The notes under the pieces were generated by a model that ran no database searches, was not told the DNA's origin, and saw only the letters and a program-made list of their open reading frames with translations. Made by a program: the position numbers and the translations under genes. A DNA stretch of 64,000 bases from NCBI GenBank assembly GCA_900542625.1, contig UQOH01000002.1, forward strand, positions 1 through 64,000, written 5' to 3'. This document shows positions 8,516 to 17,815 of this stretch, in pieces. Every line of letters begins with the position of its first letter. Position 1 is the first letter of the stretch. Source of the stretch: an uncultured Fusobacterium sp. (GTDB lineage: Bacteria; Fusobacteriota; Fusobacteriia; Fusobacteriales; Fusobacteriaceae).

Positions 8516-9401
8516 TTTTTCCTCCCTGCATCAACAGCTCTCTGTCTAAACCAAATTTTCCTAATTTTGCTGCTCTGTAATCCCTTAAAAGAGTAAGAGT
8601 AGCCTGATGAACATTAAGGTTTCCTCCTTTTTGTATCATCTGCATTCTTTTAGCTATATTTTCTATTACGTTTCCTGTTACACCTTCAAAATCTTCTTCA
8701 AGAAGTTTATATCTGCTTTTCAGTGCATCTTTTAAACCATAAAACATCATTTTGTCAATCAGTTTGCATGCTACATCATCTATGGGCAGAATATCATCTT
8801 TAATTGCTCCTGAAATTGCAAGATTGTATCCCACTCTTTCATCTTCAAACTTAGGCCATAAAATTCCCGGTGTATCAAGAAGTTCCAATCCCTCTTTAAT
8901 TCTTATCCATTGTTTTCCTTTTGTGTATCCCGGCATATTTCCAACTCCGGCACTGTTCTTACCAACTATTCTGTTAATAAGTCTTGATTTTCCAACGTTT
9001 GGTATTCCTGCAACCATAAGTCTTGTATTTACTTTTCTAAGACCTTTTTTCATAAGCCTTTCTTTTTTTTCAGCAGATACTTTATCAATTATAGTATAAA
9101 GTTTTCTCATATTGAAACCTGTTTCAGCACTAAGTTCCAGCACCTCGTCAGCATCATTATTTTTTATAAAATAATCTCTCCACTGATTTATCTCTTCTTT
9201 TTCTACTAAGTCTGCCTTGTTTATTACAATAATTCTTTTTTTATTTTTTGAAAAAGTTGCAATATCCGGATTTCTGCTTGAAATAGGAATTCTTGCATCT
9301 ACCACTTCCAATACAATATCAATAAGCGGCATATTTTCTTTCATCATATCCTTGGTTTTCTTCATATGACCCGGATACCAGTTAATTTTTGTCATTGACA
9401 T
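8505..9401 (-). CDS. rbgA: Ribosome biogenesis GTPase RbgA/YlqF
   Basis: Cytosolic circularly permuted GTPase needed for late 50S subunit assembly, 298 residues. The order of G motifs is permuted as expected: G4 NKADLV, then G1 GIPNVGKSRLIN, then G3 DTPGILWP. The N-terminal INWYPGHMKK is diagnostic of the YlqF/RbgA group. GAGGG lies eight bases before the ATG at 9401; the in-frame ATG two codons later is a possible alternative. It is followed by nadE with an 11-base overlap and preceded by rsmI, 12 bases away. Confidence 0.95.
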   Translation of the reverse strand: MSMTKINWYPGHMKKTKDMMKENMPLIDIVLEVVDARIPISSRNPDIATFSKNKKRIIVINKADLVEKEEINQWRDYFIKNNDADEVLELSAETGFNMRKLYTIIDKVSAEKKERLMKKGLRKVNTRLMVAGIPNVGKSRLINRIVGKNSAGVGNMPGYTKGKQWIRIKEGLELLDTPGILWPKFEDERVGYNLAISGAIKDDILPIDDVACKLIDKMMFYGLKDALKSRYKLLEEDFEGVTGNVIENIAKRMQMIQKGGNLNVHQATLTLLRDYRAAKLGKFGLDRELLMQGGKNEK

Positions 9402-9413
9402 AAAATGTCCCTC

Positions 9414-10154
9414 CTATTCCTCGTCTTCGTAATCCTCTTCTTCTTCATAATCATCTTTAGCATATTTATTAACTTTTTCTCTCTTCTCTTCCTGCTCATT
9501 TCCTCTTACTATTATTACAAACTCACCTTTAAGAGTCTGTTTTTCAAGTTTTGCAATAAGCTCTTCTGTTGTTCCTCTTATTATCTCTTCATAGATTTTT
9601 GTAATCTCTCTTACAAGAACAATATTTTTTACTCCCATAAACTCTTCTATATCTTTAAGAGTTTTCACAACTCTGTGTGGTGATTCAAAAAACATAATTG
9701 TTCTTTTTTCTTCAGCAAAAGATTTTAAAAGTGTTTGTCTTCCTTTTTTCTTTGGAAGAAAACCTTCAAATATAAATCTTCTCATAGACACACCTGCAAC
9801 AGAAGCTGCTGCTGTCATTGCACTTACTCCCGGAATTGGAACTACTTTTATTCCCTCATTAAGTGCTGCATCTACAACTTCATATCCGGGATCAGAAATA
9901 CATGGTGTTCCTGCATCTGTTACAAGAGCCACATTTTTCCCCTCTTTTAAAAGATTTATAATATTTTCTACCTGATGCTGTTTTGTATGTTCATCATATC
10001 TGTAAAGAGTATTTGATATTTCAAGATGATTCAAAAGCTTTTTAGTAACTCTTGTATCTTCAGCAAAAATATAGTCAGCCTCTTTTAATATTCTCACTGC
10101 TCTTAAAGTTATATCCTCTAAATTTCCTATTGGTGTTGCCACTATATATAGCAT
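9414..10154 (-). CDS. rsmI: 16S rRNA 2'-O-ribose C1402 methyltransferase
   Basis: SAM-dependent methyltransferase of the tetrapyrrole-methylase fold that modifies C1402 of 16S rRNA, 246 residues. Diagnostic motifs are YIVATPIGNLEDIT at the N-terminus, EDTRVTKKLL, VTDAGTPCISDPG and GVSAMTAAASVAG. The C-terminus is a low-complexity acidic tail (about 222-246, many Glu/Asp/Tyr), longer than usual. AAGGAAGG precedes the ATG. It begins the run rsmI-rbgA-nadE-unknown-nfeD. A repeat element occupies the gap between it and ctpA. Confidence 0.95.
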   Translation of the reverse strand: MLYIVATPIGNLEDITLRAVRILKEADYIFAEDTRVTKKLLNHLEISNTLYRYDEHTKQHQVENIINLLKEGKNVALVTDAGTPCISDPGYEVVDAALNEGIKVVPIPGVSAMTAAASVAGVSMRRFIFEGFLPKKKGRQTLLKSFAEEKRTIMFFESPHRVVKTLKDIEEFMGVKNIVLVREITKIYEEIIRGTTEELIAKLEKQTLKGEFVIIVRGNEQEEKREKVNKYAKDDYEEEEDYEDEE

Positions 10155-10184
10155 AATCAGCCTTCCTTAAATATAATTAATAAT

Positions 10185-10387
10185 TTAAGAATAAAATTAT
10201 CGCGATTAAAAATATCTGCGTAATTTATGCAGCGAAACAGAATTGCAAAGTGCTGAACAAATTAAAAATTTAATAAATAAAATTTTTAATTCGTCGGCTC
10301 TGCTAGTCGTTGAGAGCCTAATAAGGCTCTCATCCTCCTGCATCGACGAAATAGCCGATATTTTTTCAGAGAGAATTTTATTCTTAA
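10185..10387 (+). repeat. Dispersed structured repeat, copy R2
   Basis: Perfect 14-bp terminal inverted repeat: TTAAGAATAAAATT (10185-10198) and AATTTTATTCTTAA (10374-10387). Inside are the conserved core ATTAAAAATATC and hairpin CTGCGTAATTTATGCAG (10216-10232). A variable arm follows, with two further perfect hairpins: AATTAAAAATTT with AAATTTTTAATT, and GAGAGCC with GGCTCTC. The closing segment is GCCGATATTTTTT. It fills the gap between ctpA (3' end) and rsmI (5' end). The same core occurs at 1, 30616, 36493 and 39490. No ORF is present. Confidence 0.85.
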
Positions 10388-10393
10388 CTTTTT

Positions 10394-11683
10394 TTACTTT
10401 TTATTCTTAGCTTCTCTCTCTTTAATCATAGATGCAATAGCTGCCTGTGCAGTCTGAAGCTGTTTGTCCTCTCTCTTAACAAGAGTTTCTGCTTTCTCTT
10501 TTCCAACCACATCATCAAGAATTCTCTTCTTGCTTTCTGCCTGTTCCTTCTCATCAATATTTGTTACAAGCCCGTCATAGAACAGATAATCTTCATCTTC
10601 TTCAATAACTATATCCGGAGTAATTCCTTTTCCATGAATATTCTCACCTTTTGGAGTGTAATATTTAGCAATAGTAAGTTTTATTCCGTCTCCGTCTGGA
10701 AGAGGAAGAAGAACCTGCACACTTCCTTTACCAAAACTTTTTTCTCCAACAAGTTTTCCTCTTTTATAATCTCTTACTGCTCCCGCAACTATCTCAGATG
10801 CTGACGCACTTCCTTCATTGATAAGAATTACTAATGGGAAATCTCCATAATATTTACCCTCTCTCATATTGAAAGTTTCTTCACCTTTCTTAGGTCTTTC
10901 ACTTACAATAACACCTTCAGGAATAAACATAGATCCGATTTTCACAGCCTGATCTATTCTTCCTCCCGGATTGTTTCTAAGATCGAAAATAAGTCCTTTC
11001 ATTCCCTCTGCCTGTAATTTTTCAAGACTTTTTGCCACTTGAATATCTACATCATCACCAAACTGAGTAAGTTTTATATATCCTATTTTATTTGGCAGCA
11101 TTTTACTACTTACATTTTCAAGTTTTATTGTTTCTCTCTTAAGAGTTATATCTTTTGTTTTCTTTTCTGATTCTTTGTATATCTGAACTTTTACTGTTGT
11201 TCCGCTCTTACCTTTCAACATTTTAGAAGCTTCTTCAAGATCCATATTGTATGTAGGTTTTCCGTCAATGGAAATAAGCTTATCTTTTGGTCTTATTCCG
11301 GCTTTGAAAGCAGGAGTTCCTTCAATAAGAAGTTCTACCATTACAGGTTCTCCGGAAGATTTTCTTATTATCATTCCCACACCTGAGTATTCTCCTTTTA
11401 TTTTTCCTTCCAAGTCTTCCATACCGTCTTTAGAAAAATAGTTTGAATGAGGGTCATCAAGAGTTTCCATCATTCCTTTTACTGCTCCCTGCATAAGAAT
11501 TGTCTTATCAAGCTTTTTATCTCCCACAAAGTTTTCCTGAATAATATCCATAATATCAGAAATCTCTTTTAATTCTTTAACATTATTCATAAAACCTGTT
11601 TTAGGTTCTTTTTCCTTTGCAGAAAGACTCAATGGTGCCAATACTATTACAGCTGCTGCTATAAACTTTTTAAAGTTTTTCAT
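10394..11683 (-). CDS. ctpA: S41-family C-terminal processing peptidase
   Basis: Exported serine protease of the carboxyl-terminal processing (Ctp/Prc) family, about 429 residues. It has a signal peptide (MKNFKKFIAAAVIVLAPLSLSA), a helical N-terminal region, and a PDZ domain (about 75-155, with GVGMIIRK and SIDGKPTYNMDLEEA). The catalytic domain has Ser in NEGSASASEIVAGA and Lys in GEKSFGKGSVQ. The longest frame starts upstream at 11710; I use the ATG at 11683 because GGGGAG precedes it and it begins the signal peptide. The start overlaps the tlyA stop (TAATG), which implies translational coupling. It is the last gene of a long co-directional run. Confidence 0.93.
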   Translation of the reverse strand: MKNFKKFIAAAVIVLAPLSLSAKEKEPKTGFMNNVKELKEISDIMDIIQENFVGDKKLDKTILMQGAVKGMMETLDDPHSNYFSKDGMEDLEGKIKGEYSGVGMIIRKSSGEPVMVELLIEGTPAFKAGIRPKDKLISIDGKPTYNMDLEEASKMLKGKSGTTVKVQIYKESEKKTKDITLKRETIKLENVSSKMLPNKIGYIKLTQFGDDVDIQVAKSLEKLQAEGMKGLIFDLRNNPGGRIDQAVKIGSMFIPEGVIVSERPKKGEETFNMREGKYYGDFPLVILINEGSASASEIVAGAVRDYKRGKLVGEKSFGKGSVQVLLPLPDGDGIKLTIAKYYTPKGENIHGKGITPDIVIEEDEDYLFYDGLVTNIDEKEQAESKKRILDDVVGKEKAETLVKREDKQLQTAQAAIASMIKEREAKNKK

Positions 11684-12495
11684 TATAATGCTCCCCCTAA
11701 ATTCTCGCATGAGTCAACTATGTCTGTTATATTAAAAACGACATCTTTTTTTTCTAAACCAAACAATGAAATATATTCTGAATTTCCTTTTCCCCCTTTT
11801 ATAGGAGAAAAATCAAGTTTTTCAAGATACAATCCATGTTTTTCCGCTTCTTCCACTGTTTTTCTGACTGCCTCTTCCTGATATTTTTTATTTCTTACTA
11901 TTCCTCCTTTATCTATTTTAGATTTCTCTACTTCAAACTGAGGTTTTATAAGTGCCATAAGTTTTGTATCAGGTTTGAAAAATTTTATTAAAGATTCAAA
12001 AACGTTTGTTATAGATATAAAAGATACGTACATTACACTTAACTCGATCTCAGAATTATCTATTTCTTCTTTTTTCAAATCTCTTATGTGTTTGTTTTCT
12101 ATTGATGTTACTCTCTCATCATTACGAAGTTTCCAGTCAAGCTGATTTGTTCCCACATCAACTGCATACACATGCTCTGCTCCATTCATAAGAGCACAGT
12201 CTGTAAACCCTCCTGTTGATGAACCTACATCAAGTATCTTTTTATTATTAAAGTCCAGTCCGAAAACTTCTATTGCTTTTTCAAGCTTCAGACCTCCTCT
12301 GCTTACATACTTAAATGATTTTCCTTTTACTCTTATATTAAGTTCTTTGCTGTCGTCTATTTTTATCTGTGTTCCTGCTTTTTCAACTTTCACATCATTT
12401 ACAAGAACAATTCCTGCCGTAACAGCCCTTCTTGCTTTGTCAATATCCGGAAAAAATCCGTTATTCACCAGCAAAACATCAATTCTTTCCTTCAT
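11683..12495 (-). CDS. tlyA: TlyA-family rRNA 2'-O-methyltransferase
   Basis: Cytosolic SAM-dependent RNA methyltransferase, 270 residues. An N-terminal S4 RNA-binding domain (about 4-60, RIDVLLVNNGFFPDIDKARRAV) is followed by an FtsJ-like domain with the SAM motif ILDVGSSTGGFTDCAL and KPQFEV. Members are often annotated as hemolysin A, but the characterised activity is ribose methylation of 16S and 23S rRNA. It overlaps the upstream HD gene by 17 bases and shares TAATG with ctpA downstream. Confidence 0.93.
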   Translation of the reverse strand: MKERIDVLLVNNGFFPDIDKARRAVTAGIVLVNDVKVEKAGTQIKIDDSKELNIRVKGKSFKYVSRGGLKLEKAIEVFGLDFNNKKILDVGSSTGGFTDCALMNGAEHVYAVDVGTNQLDWKLRNDERVTSIENKHIRDLKKEEIDNSEIELSVMYVSFISITNVFESLIKFFKPDTKLMALIKPQFEVEKSKIDKGGIVRNKKYQEEAVRKTVEEAEKHGLYLEKLDFSPIKGGKGNSEYISLFGLEKKDVVFNITDIVDSCENLGGAL

Positions 12496-13333
12496 TTGTT
12501 TCTCCTATATTATCTTCAAAAATCTCTTTATCAACAAGATAATCAAGCAGCTGATTTGTAAGAATAAGTTTTTTAAATCCTTTTTTCTCAACTGCTGCAA
12601 TAAGCTTTGCTGTTTCTTTTACTCTTTTTGTAAAGAAATTATCTCCGATTGGAACTTTTCTTGATTTTTTATAATAATTCAGAAGATGCTTTGTTGTCTT
12701 AAGTCTAAGTTCCATTTTTGCTCTTTTAAGTCTGTCTTTTATAACCCCTGTTGTACACATGAATCTCTTGCTTATTTCTGCAATATTTTCTCCGTTGCAT
12801 AAGCATTCTAAAATCTCATTTGCACCAATAGGATTTATTCTGTGATACTTTGCTGAATACATATCAGCTCTGTGTACTATATGAGCCTCTCTTGTGTTCG
12901 GTACAATTTTTCCCCATCTCCCGTGATGAGATACAACAATATGAGTAATATTTTTTCTTATATTTTCTTTTATTTTTACACCGGCTTTATTCTCTATCTC
13001 TTCCAATAAAGAATCTGCCTCTTTTATAATGTAATCAGGTTTTTTTAACATCATTTGTGAGTGGGACATTGTTTCAGAAGTTTTTCTTATGCTTCCCTTG
13101 CTCAAATCATGAATGATTACTCCTACAATTATTGCAAAAAAATCTATAAATCTTTTTGCCTCATCAAAGCTGCTGTAATCTCTTCTGATTTCATCTATTG
13201 ATACTTTAAGTACATCATATGTATGCGCACTTACTTTTACTCCCTGATCATCATGGTTTTCCAGTTCTCCCACCATTTCATTATTCACAAGTATGTTTAT
13301 AAACTCTAATGCTTTTTCATTAGCTTTCCCCAT
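12479..13333 (-). CDS. HD-domain protein with C-terminal helix-turn-helix-like segment
   Basis: A 284-residue protein with an HD phosphohydrolase-like core: His in SAHTYDVLK (about 37), the HD pair in VGVIIHDLSKG (about 74-75), VVSHHGRWG (about 134) and HRADMYSAKYHRINP (about 150). This ordered set of His/Asp motifs fits metal-dependent hydrolysis of a nucleotide or phosphate ester, but I cannot name the substrate. After the core, residues about 170-200 (GENIAEISKRFMCTTGVIKDRLKRAKMELR) read like a sigma-region-4-type helix-turn-helix. It overlaps both dxs and tlyA, so it belongs to the same operon. Confidence 0.7.
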   Translation of the reverse strand: MGKANEKALEFINILVNNEMVGELENHDDQGVKVSAHTYDVLKVSIDEIRRDYSSFDEAKRFIDFFAIIVGVIIHDLSKGSIRKTSETMSHSQMMLKKPDYIIKEADSLLEEIENKAGVKIKENIRKNITHIVVSHHGRWGKIVPNTREAHIVHRADMYSAKYHRINPIGANEILECLCNGENIAEISKRFMCTTGVIKDRLKRAKMELRLKTTKHLLNYYKKSRKVPIGDNFFTKRVKETAKLIAAVEKKGFKKLILTNQLLDYLVDKEIFEDNIGETNEGKN

Positions 13334-15122
13334 TAATTTTACCTTCTATTCTTTCCACTAATTTTATTCCTCTTAAACCATACTCCTCAAGCAATATTCC
13401 TCTTTTTCCATGAGGAACAGCTCCTGTTTCTATTCCGATTTTTATTATTTTTCTGTTTATTTTTGAATTGTTTATATAGTCTGTTATCTGACTTCCGAAA
13501 CCGTTTACTATATAATTTTCTTCAAGCACTATAATATTTTCATATTTTTCAAAATTTTTGTCAATAAATTCTGTATCCATAGGTTTTATTGATGCTGCAC
13601 TTATAATTGTTCCATCCAAACCTTTTTCTTTCAGAATATCTTTTACAGATAAAATCTCTTTCAGCATAGACCCTGCTGCTATATACAGATTTTTCTCTCC
13701 TTTTTCTATCTCTCTCCATTTTCCCAATACAAAAGGTGTATCTCCCTCTATATCAAAGCCCTCATCTTTAGAATATCTCACTGCAAGAGGTTCATTGTAT
13801 TCTGCTGAAAACTCCATAATCTCTTCCATTTCTTTTTTTGTTGTAGGAGCCAGTACTGTAAAATTTGGTATTGAAAGTATAAAAGGCACATCATATATTC
13901 CATGATGTGTTTTTCCATCTTCACCGACAATACCTGCTCTGTCTATCATAAATTTTACAGGAAGTTTCTGTAAAGATATATCATGAACCAGCTGCCCCAC
14001 ACCTCTTGAAAGAAATGTTGAATATATTGCAAAATACGGTTTCTTCCCTGATATTGCAAGTCCTCCTGCAAAAGTAACTCCATGTCCCTCTGCTATTCCA
14101 ACATCAATACTTCTTTCAGGGTATTTTTCAAAAAACTCTTTAAGTCCCGTTCCTTTTACCATTCCTGCTGAAATTGCACAAATATCTTTGTCTTTTTCTG
14201 CCATCTCAACAAGTTTGTCTCCAAAAATATCAGAATAAGTTTTCTGTCCCTCTACTTTAAATGGATTGTAAGGACTGACACCATGGAATTTTTCTTTGTC
14301 CTCTTCTGCCGGCTGATATCCCTTTCCTTTTTTGGTTCTCACATGAACAAATACAGGTCCCTCTTCATTTTTCACTTTAGAAAATACAGAAAGAAGTTCT
14401 TCCATATTATGTCCGTCAACTACACCAAAATATTTGAATCCAAGGTTTTCTGATATGCTCATTGGAAGGAAAAAGTTTTTTATAGAATGTTCTGCTCTTC
14501 CAAGAGTATTTTTTACTTTTCTTCCAAATGTTCCTCTGTCTATTATGTTTTTCACATCTTTTTTTACAGCCATGTAAACTTTGCTTGAAATCATTCTGCT
14601 GAAACAGTTTGAAAGAGAACCTACGCTTTTTCCTATGGACATATCATTATCATTAAGAACAACAATCATATTTTTCAGATTTCCCATGTTGTTAAGAGCC
14701 TCAAGAGAGTGTCCGTTTGCTATTGAGGCATCTCCTATAACCACAATAACCCTTGTATCAGGCTGTGCAAAAGCTATTCCGCATCCTGCTGAAAGAGCAC
14801 TTCCTGCATGGCCTGTTATAAAATGGTCTGCACTGCTTTCTTTGGGGTCTTGAAAAGGTCCTATCCCATTAAACGTTCTTATTGTTGAAAACTCCTTTTC
14901 TCTCCCTGTAAGAATTTTATAAACATAAGACTGATGCCCTACATCAAATAGAATTTTGTCATCAGCATTATTAAAAATCTTTTTCAGTGCAACAGTAAGC
15001 TCCACAACTCCAAGATTTGAAGCAAGGTGTCCTCCATTTTTCAGAACAACATCTATTATTTTTTTTCTTATATCACAGCACAGATTATTCAGATTCTCTG
15101 TTGTCATATTGTCCAAATCCAT
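13320..15122 (-). CDS. dxs: 1-deoxy-D-xylulose-5-phosphate synthase
   Basis: Thiamine-diphosphate enzyme that joins pyruvate and glyceraldehyde-3-phosphate at the entry to the MEP isoprenoid pathway, about 600 residues (family about 620). Visible motifs are HLASNLGVVELTVAL, FDVGHQSYVYKILTGR, the ThDP site GDASIANGHSLEALNN, and in the transketolase C half RAGIVGEDGKTHHGIYD. The longest frame starts at a GTG (15131); I prefer the ATG at 15122, which has AAGGTG at proper distance. It ends inside the HD gene. The isoprenoid product feeds undecaprenyl carriers used by the cell-wall genes of the same run. Confidence 0.96.
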   Translation of the reverse strand: MDLDNMTTENLNNLCCDIRKKIIDVVLKNGGHLASNLGVVELTVALKKIFNNADDKILFDVGHQSYVYKILTGREKEFSTIRTFNGIGPFQDPKESSADHFITGHAGSALSAGCGIAFAQPDTRVIVVIGDASIANGHSLEALNNMGNLKNMIVVLNDNDMSIGKSVGSLSNCFSRMISSKVYMAVKKDVKNIIDRGTFGRKVKNTLGRAEHSIKNFFLPMSISENLGFKYFGVVDGHNMEELLSVFSKVKNEEGPVFVHVRTKKGKGYQPAEEDKEKFHGVSPYNPFKVEGQKTYSDIFGDKLVEMAEKDKDICAISAGMVKGTGLKEFFEKYPERSIDVGIAEGHGVTFAGGLAISGKKPYFAIYSTFLSRGVGQLVHDISLQKLPVKFMIDRAGIVGEDGKTHHGIYDVPFILSIPNFTVLAPTTKKEMEEIMEFSAEYNEPLAVRYSKDEGFDIEGDTPFVLGKWREIEKGEKNLYIAAGSMLKEILSVKDILKEKGLDGTIISAASIKPMDTEFIDKNFEKYENIIVLEENYIVNGFGSQITDYINNSKINRKIIKIGIETGAVPHGKRGILLEEYGLRGIKLVERIEGKINGES

Positions 15123-15138
15123 ATTTTTCACCTTAATA

Positions 15139-15609
15139 TTAAGAAATTAAATAGTCTTTAAATATAAATGCTACTGCTGTTCCCAGTATCATTCCTGCTA
15201 AAACTTCCAACTGTGTATGCCCAAGAAGCTCCTTAAGTTTTTCGTCATGAAACATCTCTCCGATTTTTTCAGAAAGTCTGTCCATCATTCTGTTTAAAAC
15301 TCCTGCTTGTTTTCCTGCTGCTCTTCTTATTCCCATAGCATCATACATAACTATTACTGCAAGAATAACTGAAATTGCAAAGTATGTACTTTTAGTCCCA
15401 TGTATTAATGCAGTGCTTACAGCAAGACATGACACTGTTGATGAATGAGAACTTGGCATTCCTCCTGTATCAAAAAGCCGTTTTATATCAAATTTTTTCT
15501 GAACAAAAATGCTTGTCAAAACTTTATAAAACTGTGCAATAAACCAAGCAATAAAAGTTACATCCAATATTCTGTTTCCAAATATTATTCCAACTTCTGC
15601 TTCACCCAT
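15139..15609 (-). CDS. Divergent PAP2 family membrane protein (YuiD-like)
   Basis: A 156-residue membrane protein with about four hydrophobic segments. The family motif GGMPSSHSSTVSCLA (about 49-63) and RRAAGKQAGVLNRM identify it as divergent PAP2 / DUF212 (PF02681), similar to B. subtilis YuiD. The SSHS motif resembles the phosphatase loop of PAP2 enzymes, so lipid phosphate hydrolysis is possible but unproven. It ends 16 bases upstream of the dxs start. Its place next to dxs suggests a role with isoprenoid phosphates, which is inference. Confidence 0.85.
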   Translation of the reverse strand: MGEAEVGIIFGNRILDVTFIAWFIAQFYKVLTSIFVQKKFDIKRLFDTGGMPSSHSSTVSCLAVSTALIHGTKSTYFAISVILAVIVMYDAMGIRRAAGKQAGVLNRMMDRLSEKIGEMFHDEKLKELLGHTQLEVLAGMILGTAVAFIFKDYLIS

Positions 15610-15634
15610 AATTTTTTCCTTCTTTATACTTTTA

Positions 15635-15937
15635 TTATTTTATATTTTTCATTTCTAAAGAAATTTTTGGTTTCTCTTTATTTTCTTTAAAAAAAATTAT
15701 TGTTTTTCCTATGATTCCTACTACTTCGCAACCTGTTTTTTCTTCTATCTCTTTTGCTACTTCCTCTTTTTCTACTTTAGAGTTTTGAAGTATTTTTACT
15801 TTTATAAGCTCTCTTGATTCTATTACATCTAAAATGCTTTGAGCCTGATTATCTGTAAATCCATCTTTCCCAAGTCTTACCATTGGCTCTAAATCGTGTG
15901 CCGCTTTTCTTAAAAATTCTCTTTGTCTGCTGTTCAT
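15635..15937 (-). CDS. yhbY: YhbY family RNA-binding (CRM domain) protein
   Basis: A 100-residue protein that is essentially one CRM domain. The N-terminal RQREFLRKAAHDLEPMVRLGKDG and the segment LIKVKILQNS are typical. YhbY proteins bind 23S rRNA precursors and assist 50S assembly. GGAGAA precedes the ATG. It lies between rnj and the PAP2-like gene with short gaps, consistent with a joint RNA-processing operon. Confidence 0.9.
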   Translation of the reverse strand: MNSRQREFLRKAAHDLEPMVRLGKDGFTDNQAQSILDVIESRELIKVKILQNSKVEKEEVAKEIEEKTGCEVVGIIGKTIIFFKENKEKPKISLEMKNIK

Positions 15938-15978
15938 TAAATCTATTCTCCTTTTTCTCTTCTAAAATTTTCTTTAAA

Positions 15979-17769
15979 TTATATCTCCATTATAATTGGT
16001 AAAATAACAGGGTTTCTCTTTGTTTTGCTGTATACATATTTTGCAACAGCCTCTTTTGTTACAGCTTTTATTGGACCCCATTCTTTTATTACTGAATCTT
16101 CCAGTTTTTTCAGTTTCTCGTTTATATGTTCCATTGTTCCGTTAATAAGTTCTTCTGAATCTTTTGAATATGTAAATCCTCTTGTTACAATTTCAGGTCC
16201 GGCTACTATTTTACCAGTTTCTTTATTAAGAGTAAATACTACAATTATTACCCCATCTTGTGATAACTGCTGTCTGTCTCTCAATACTGTCTGTCCTATA
16301 TCTCCCACACCAAGTCCGTCAATAAATGTTGCTCCTGCACTTACTTTTCCTTTTATTTTAACACCGCTCTGTGTCACTTCTATTTTATTTCCATTTAGTC
16401 CAAGAAGTGTATTTGCCTTTGGAACACCTGTTGCAATAGCTGTTTCTATATGTGCCTTAAGCATTTTATATTCTCCGTGAACAGGCATAAAATATTTCGG
16501 TTTTATAAGATTAAGCATAAGCTCCTGTTCTTTTATGCTTGCGTGTCCCGATACATGAATTCCTGCAACTTTCTTAAAAATAACTTCTGCATCATATTTT
16601 AAAAGATTGTTTATATTTTTAGAAACTGCTTTTTCATTTCCCGGAATTGGTGTTGCTGAAATAATTACAGTATCTCCCTCTTTTATTTTTGTATGCTTGT
16701 GTATATTTTGAGCTATTCTTGAAAGAGATGCCATAGGCTCTCCCTGTGTTCCTGTGCAAAGAATAACTACTTTATTGTCTTTTTCATTTTCCACATCAGC
16801 AAGGGAAATCATAGTATCTTTTTTTATTTTCAGATATCCCATTTTTGCTGCTATATCAAAAACTTTTACTAAACTTCTTCCATCTATTGCAATTTTTCTT
16901 CCATATGATTCAGCTATTGTTACTATCTGCTGAAGTCTGTGGATATGAGATGCAAATGCTGCAACAATTATTCTTCCTTTTGCTTTTGCAAATTCTATCT
17001 GGAAAGCTGCTCCTACAGATCTTTCAGAAGGTGTGTATCCCTCTACTTCTGAGTTTGTTGAGTCTGCAAGAAGAAGATCTACACCTTTTTCTCCAATCTG
17101 CCCAAGTCTTGCAAGGTCAGTTCCAAGCCCGTCAACAGGAGTCAGATCAATTTTAAAGTCCCCTGTAAATAAAACTGTTCCTGCAGGAGTTGTTACAAGT
17201 ATTGCATATGAATCTGCTATTGAATGCGTCACTCTTATAAATTCAACATTAAAATATTTTCCAACTTTTACTTTTGAACGGTTCTTAACCTCTCTCATTT
17301 TTGGAAGGTCTTTCATTTTAAGATTTTCAAATTTTCCTTCTATAAGAGCAAGAGTTAGTTTTCCTGAAAATATTGAAACTTCTTTATCTATTTTCTGGTA
17401 AAGATATGGTATTGACCCTATATGGTCTTCGTGCCCGTGTGTTACAAAAAGTCCTTTTATTTTATTTCTATTATTTTCAACATAAGAGAAATCAGGAATT
17501 ACTAAATCTATTCCTAAAAGTCCCTCTCCCGGAAATCCAACTCCGCAGTCAATTATAATAATCTCATCCCTGTATTGTACAAGAGTCATATTTTTGCCAA
17601 TTTCATCAAGTCCTCCAAGAGGAATTACATACATTTTTTCCTCTTTTGGTTCTTTAGGCTCTTTAACATTCTCTTTTAATTCTTTTGTATTTTTTATTTC
17701 TATATTCTGCGGTTTTTCTTCAGATGTTTTTGTTTTTTTATTTCTTTGCTTTCTTATTAGTTTTTCCAT
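15979..17769 (-). CDS. rnj: Ribonuclease J
   Basis: Cytosolic metallo-beta-lactamase/beta-CASP ribonuclease with endo- and 5'-3' exonuclease activity in mRNA turnover and rRNA maturation, about 596 residues. The N-terminus has a Lys/Glu-rich extension of about 45 residues before the core. Motif 2 is THGHEDHIGSIPYL, the beta-CASP region has DSTNSE and GTQGEPMASLSRIA, and HVSGHAS follows. The longest frame begins at a TTG (17799); I use the ATG at 17769, preceded by AAGGGAG. The lysine-rich extension is shared with other fusobacterial and clostridial versions as far as I recall. Confidence 0.94.
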   Translation of the reverse strand: MEKLIRKQRNKKTKTSEEKPQNIEIKNTKELKENVKEPKEPKEEKMYVIPLGGLDEIGKNMTLVQYRDEIIIIDCGVGFPGEGLLGIDLVIPDFSYVENNRNKIKGLFVTHGHEDHIGSIPYLYQKIDKEVSIFSGKLTLALIEGKFENLKMKDLPKMREVKNRSKVKVGKYFNVEFIRVTHSIADSYAILVTTPAGTVLFTGDFKIDLTPVDGLGTDLARLGQIGEKGVDLLLADSTNSEVEGYTPSERSVGAAFQIEFAKAKGRIIVAAFASHIHRLQQIVTIAESYGRKIAIDGRSLVKVFDIAAKMGYLKIKKDTMISLADVENEKDNKVVILCTGTQGEPMASLSRIAQNIHKHTKIKEGDTVIISATPIPGNEKAVSKNINNLLKYDAEVIFKKVAGIHVSGHASIKEQELMLNLIKPKYFMPVHGEYKMLKAHIETAIATGVPKANTLLGLNGNKIEVTQSGVKIKGKVSAGATFIDGLGVGDIGQTVLRDRQQLSQDGVIIVVFTLNKETGKIVAGPEIVTRGFTYSKDSEELINGTMEHINEKLKKLEDSVIKEWGPIKAVTKEAVAKYVYSKTKRNPVILPIIMEI

Positions 17770-17815
17770 TTTGCTCCCTTTATTCCTCAAATAAGCCAAT
17801 TACATACTAAAAATT

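Noticed and set aside
10185..10387. CRISPR array or tandem repeat interpretation of the intergenic repeats
   Set aside because: Copies are single, far apart and folded; there are no spacers or cas genes.
17770..17799. Upstream TTG start for ribonuclease J
   Set aside because: No ribosome site before it; the ATG at 17769 has AAGGGAG.
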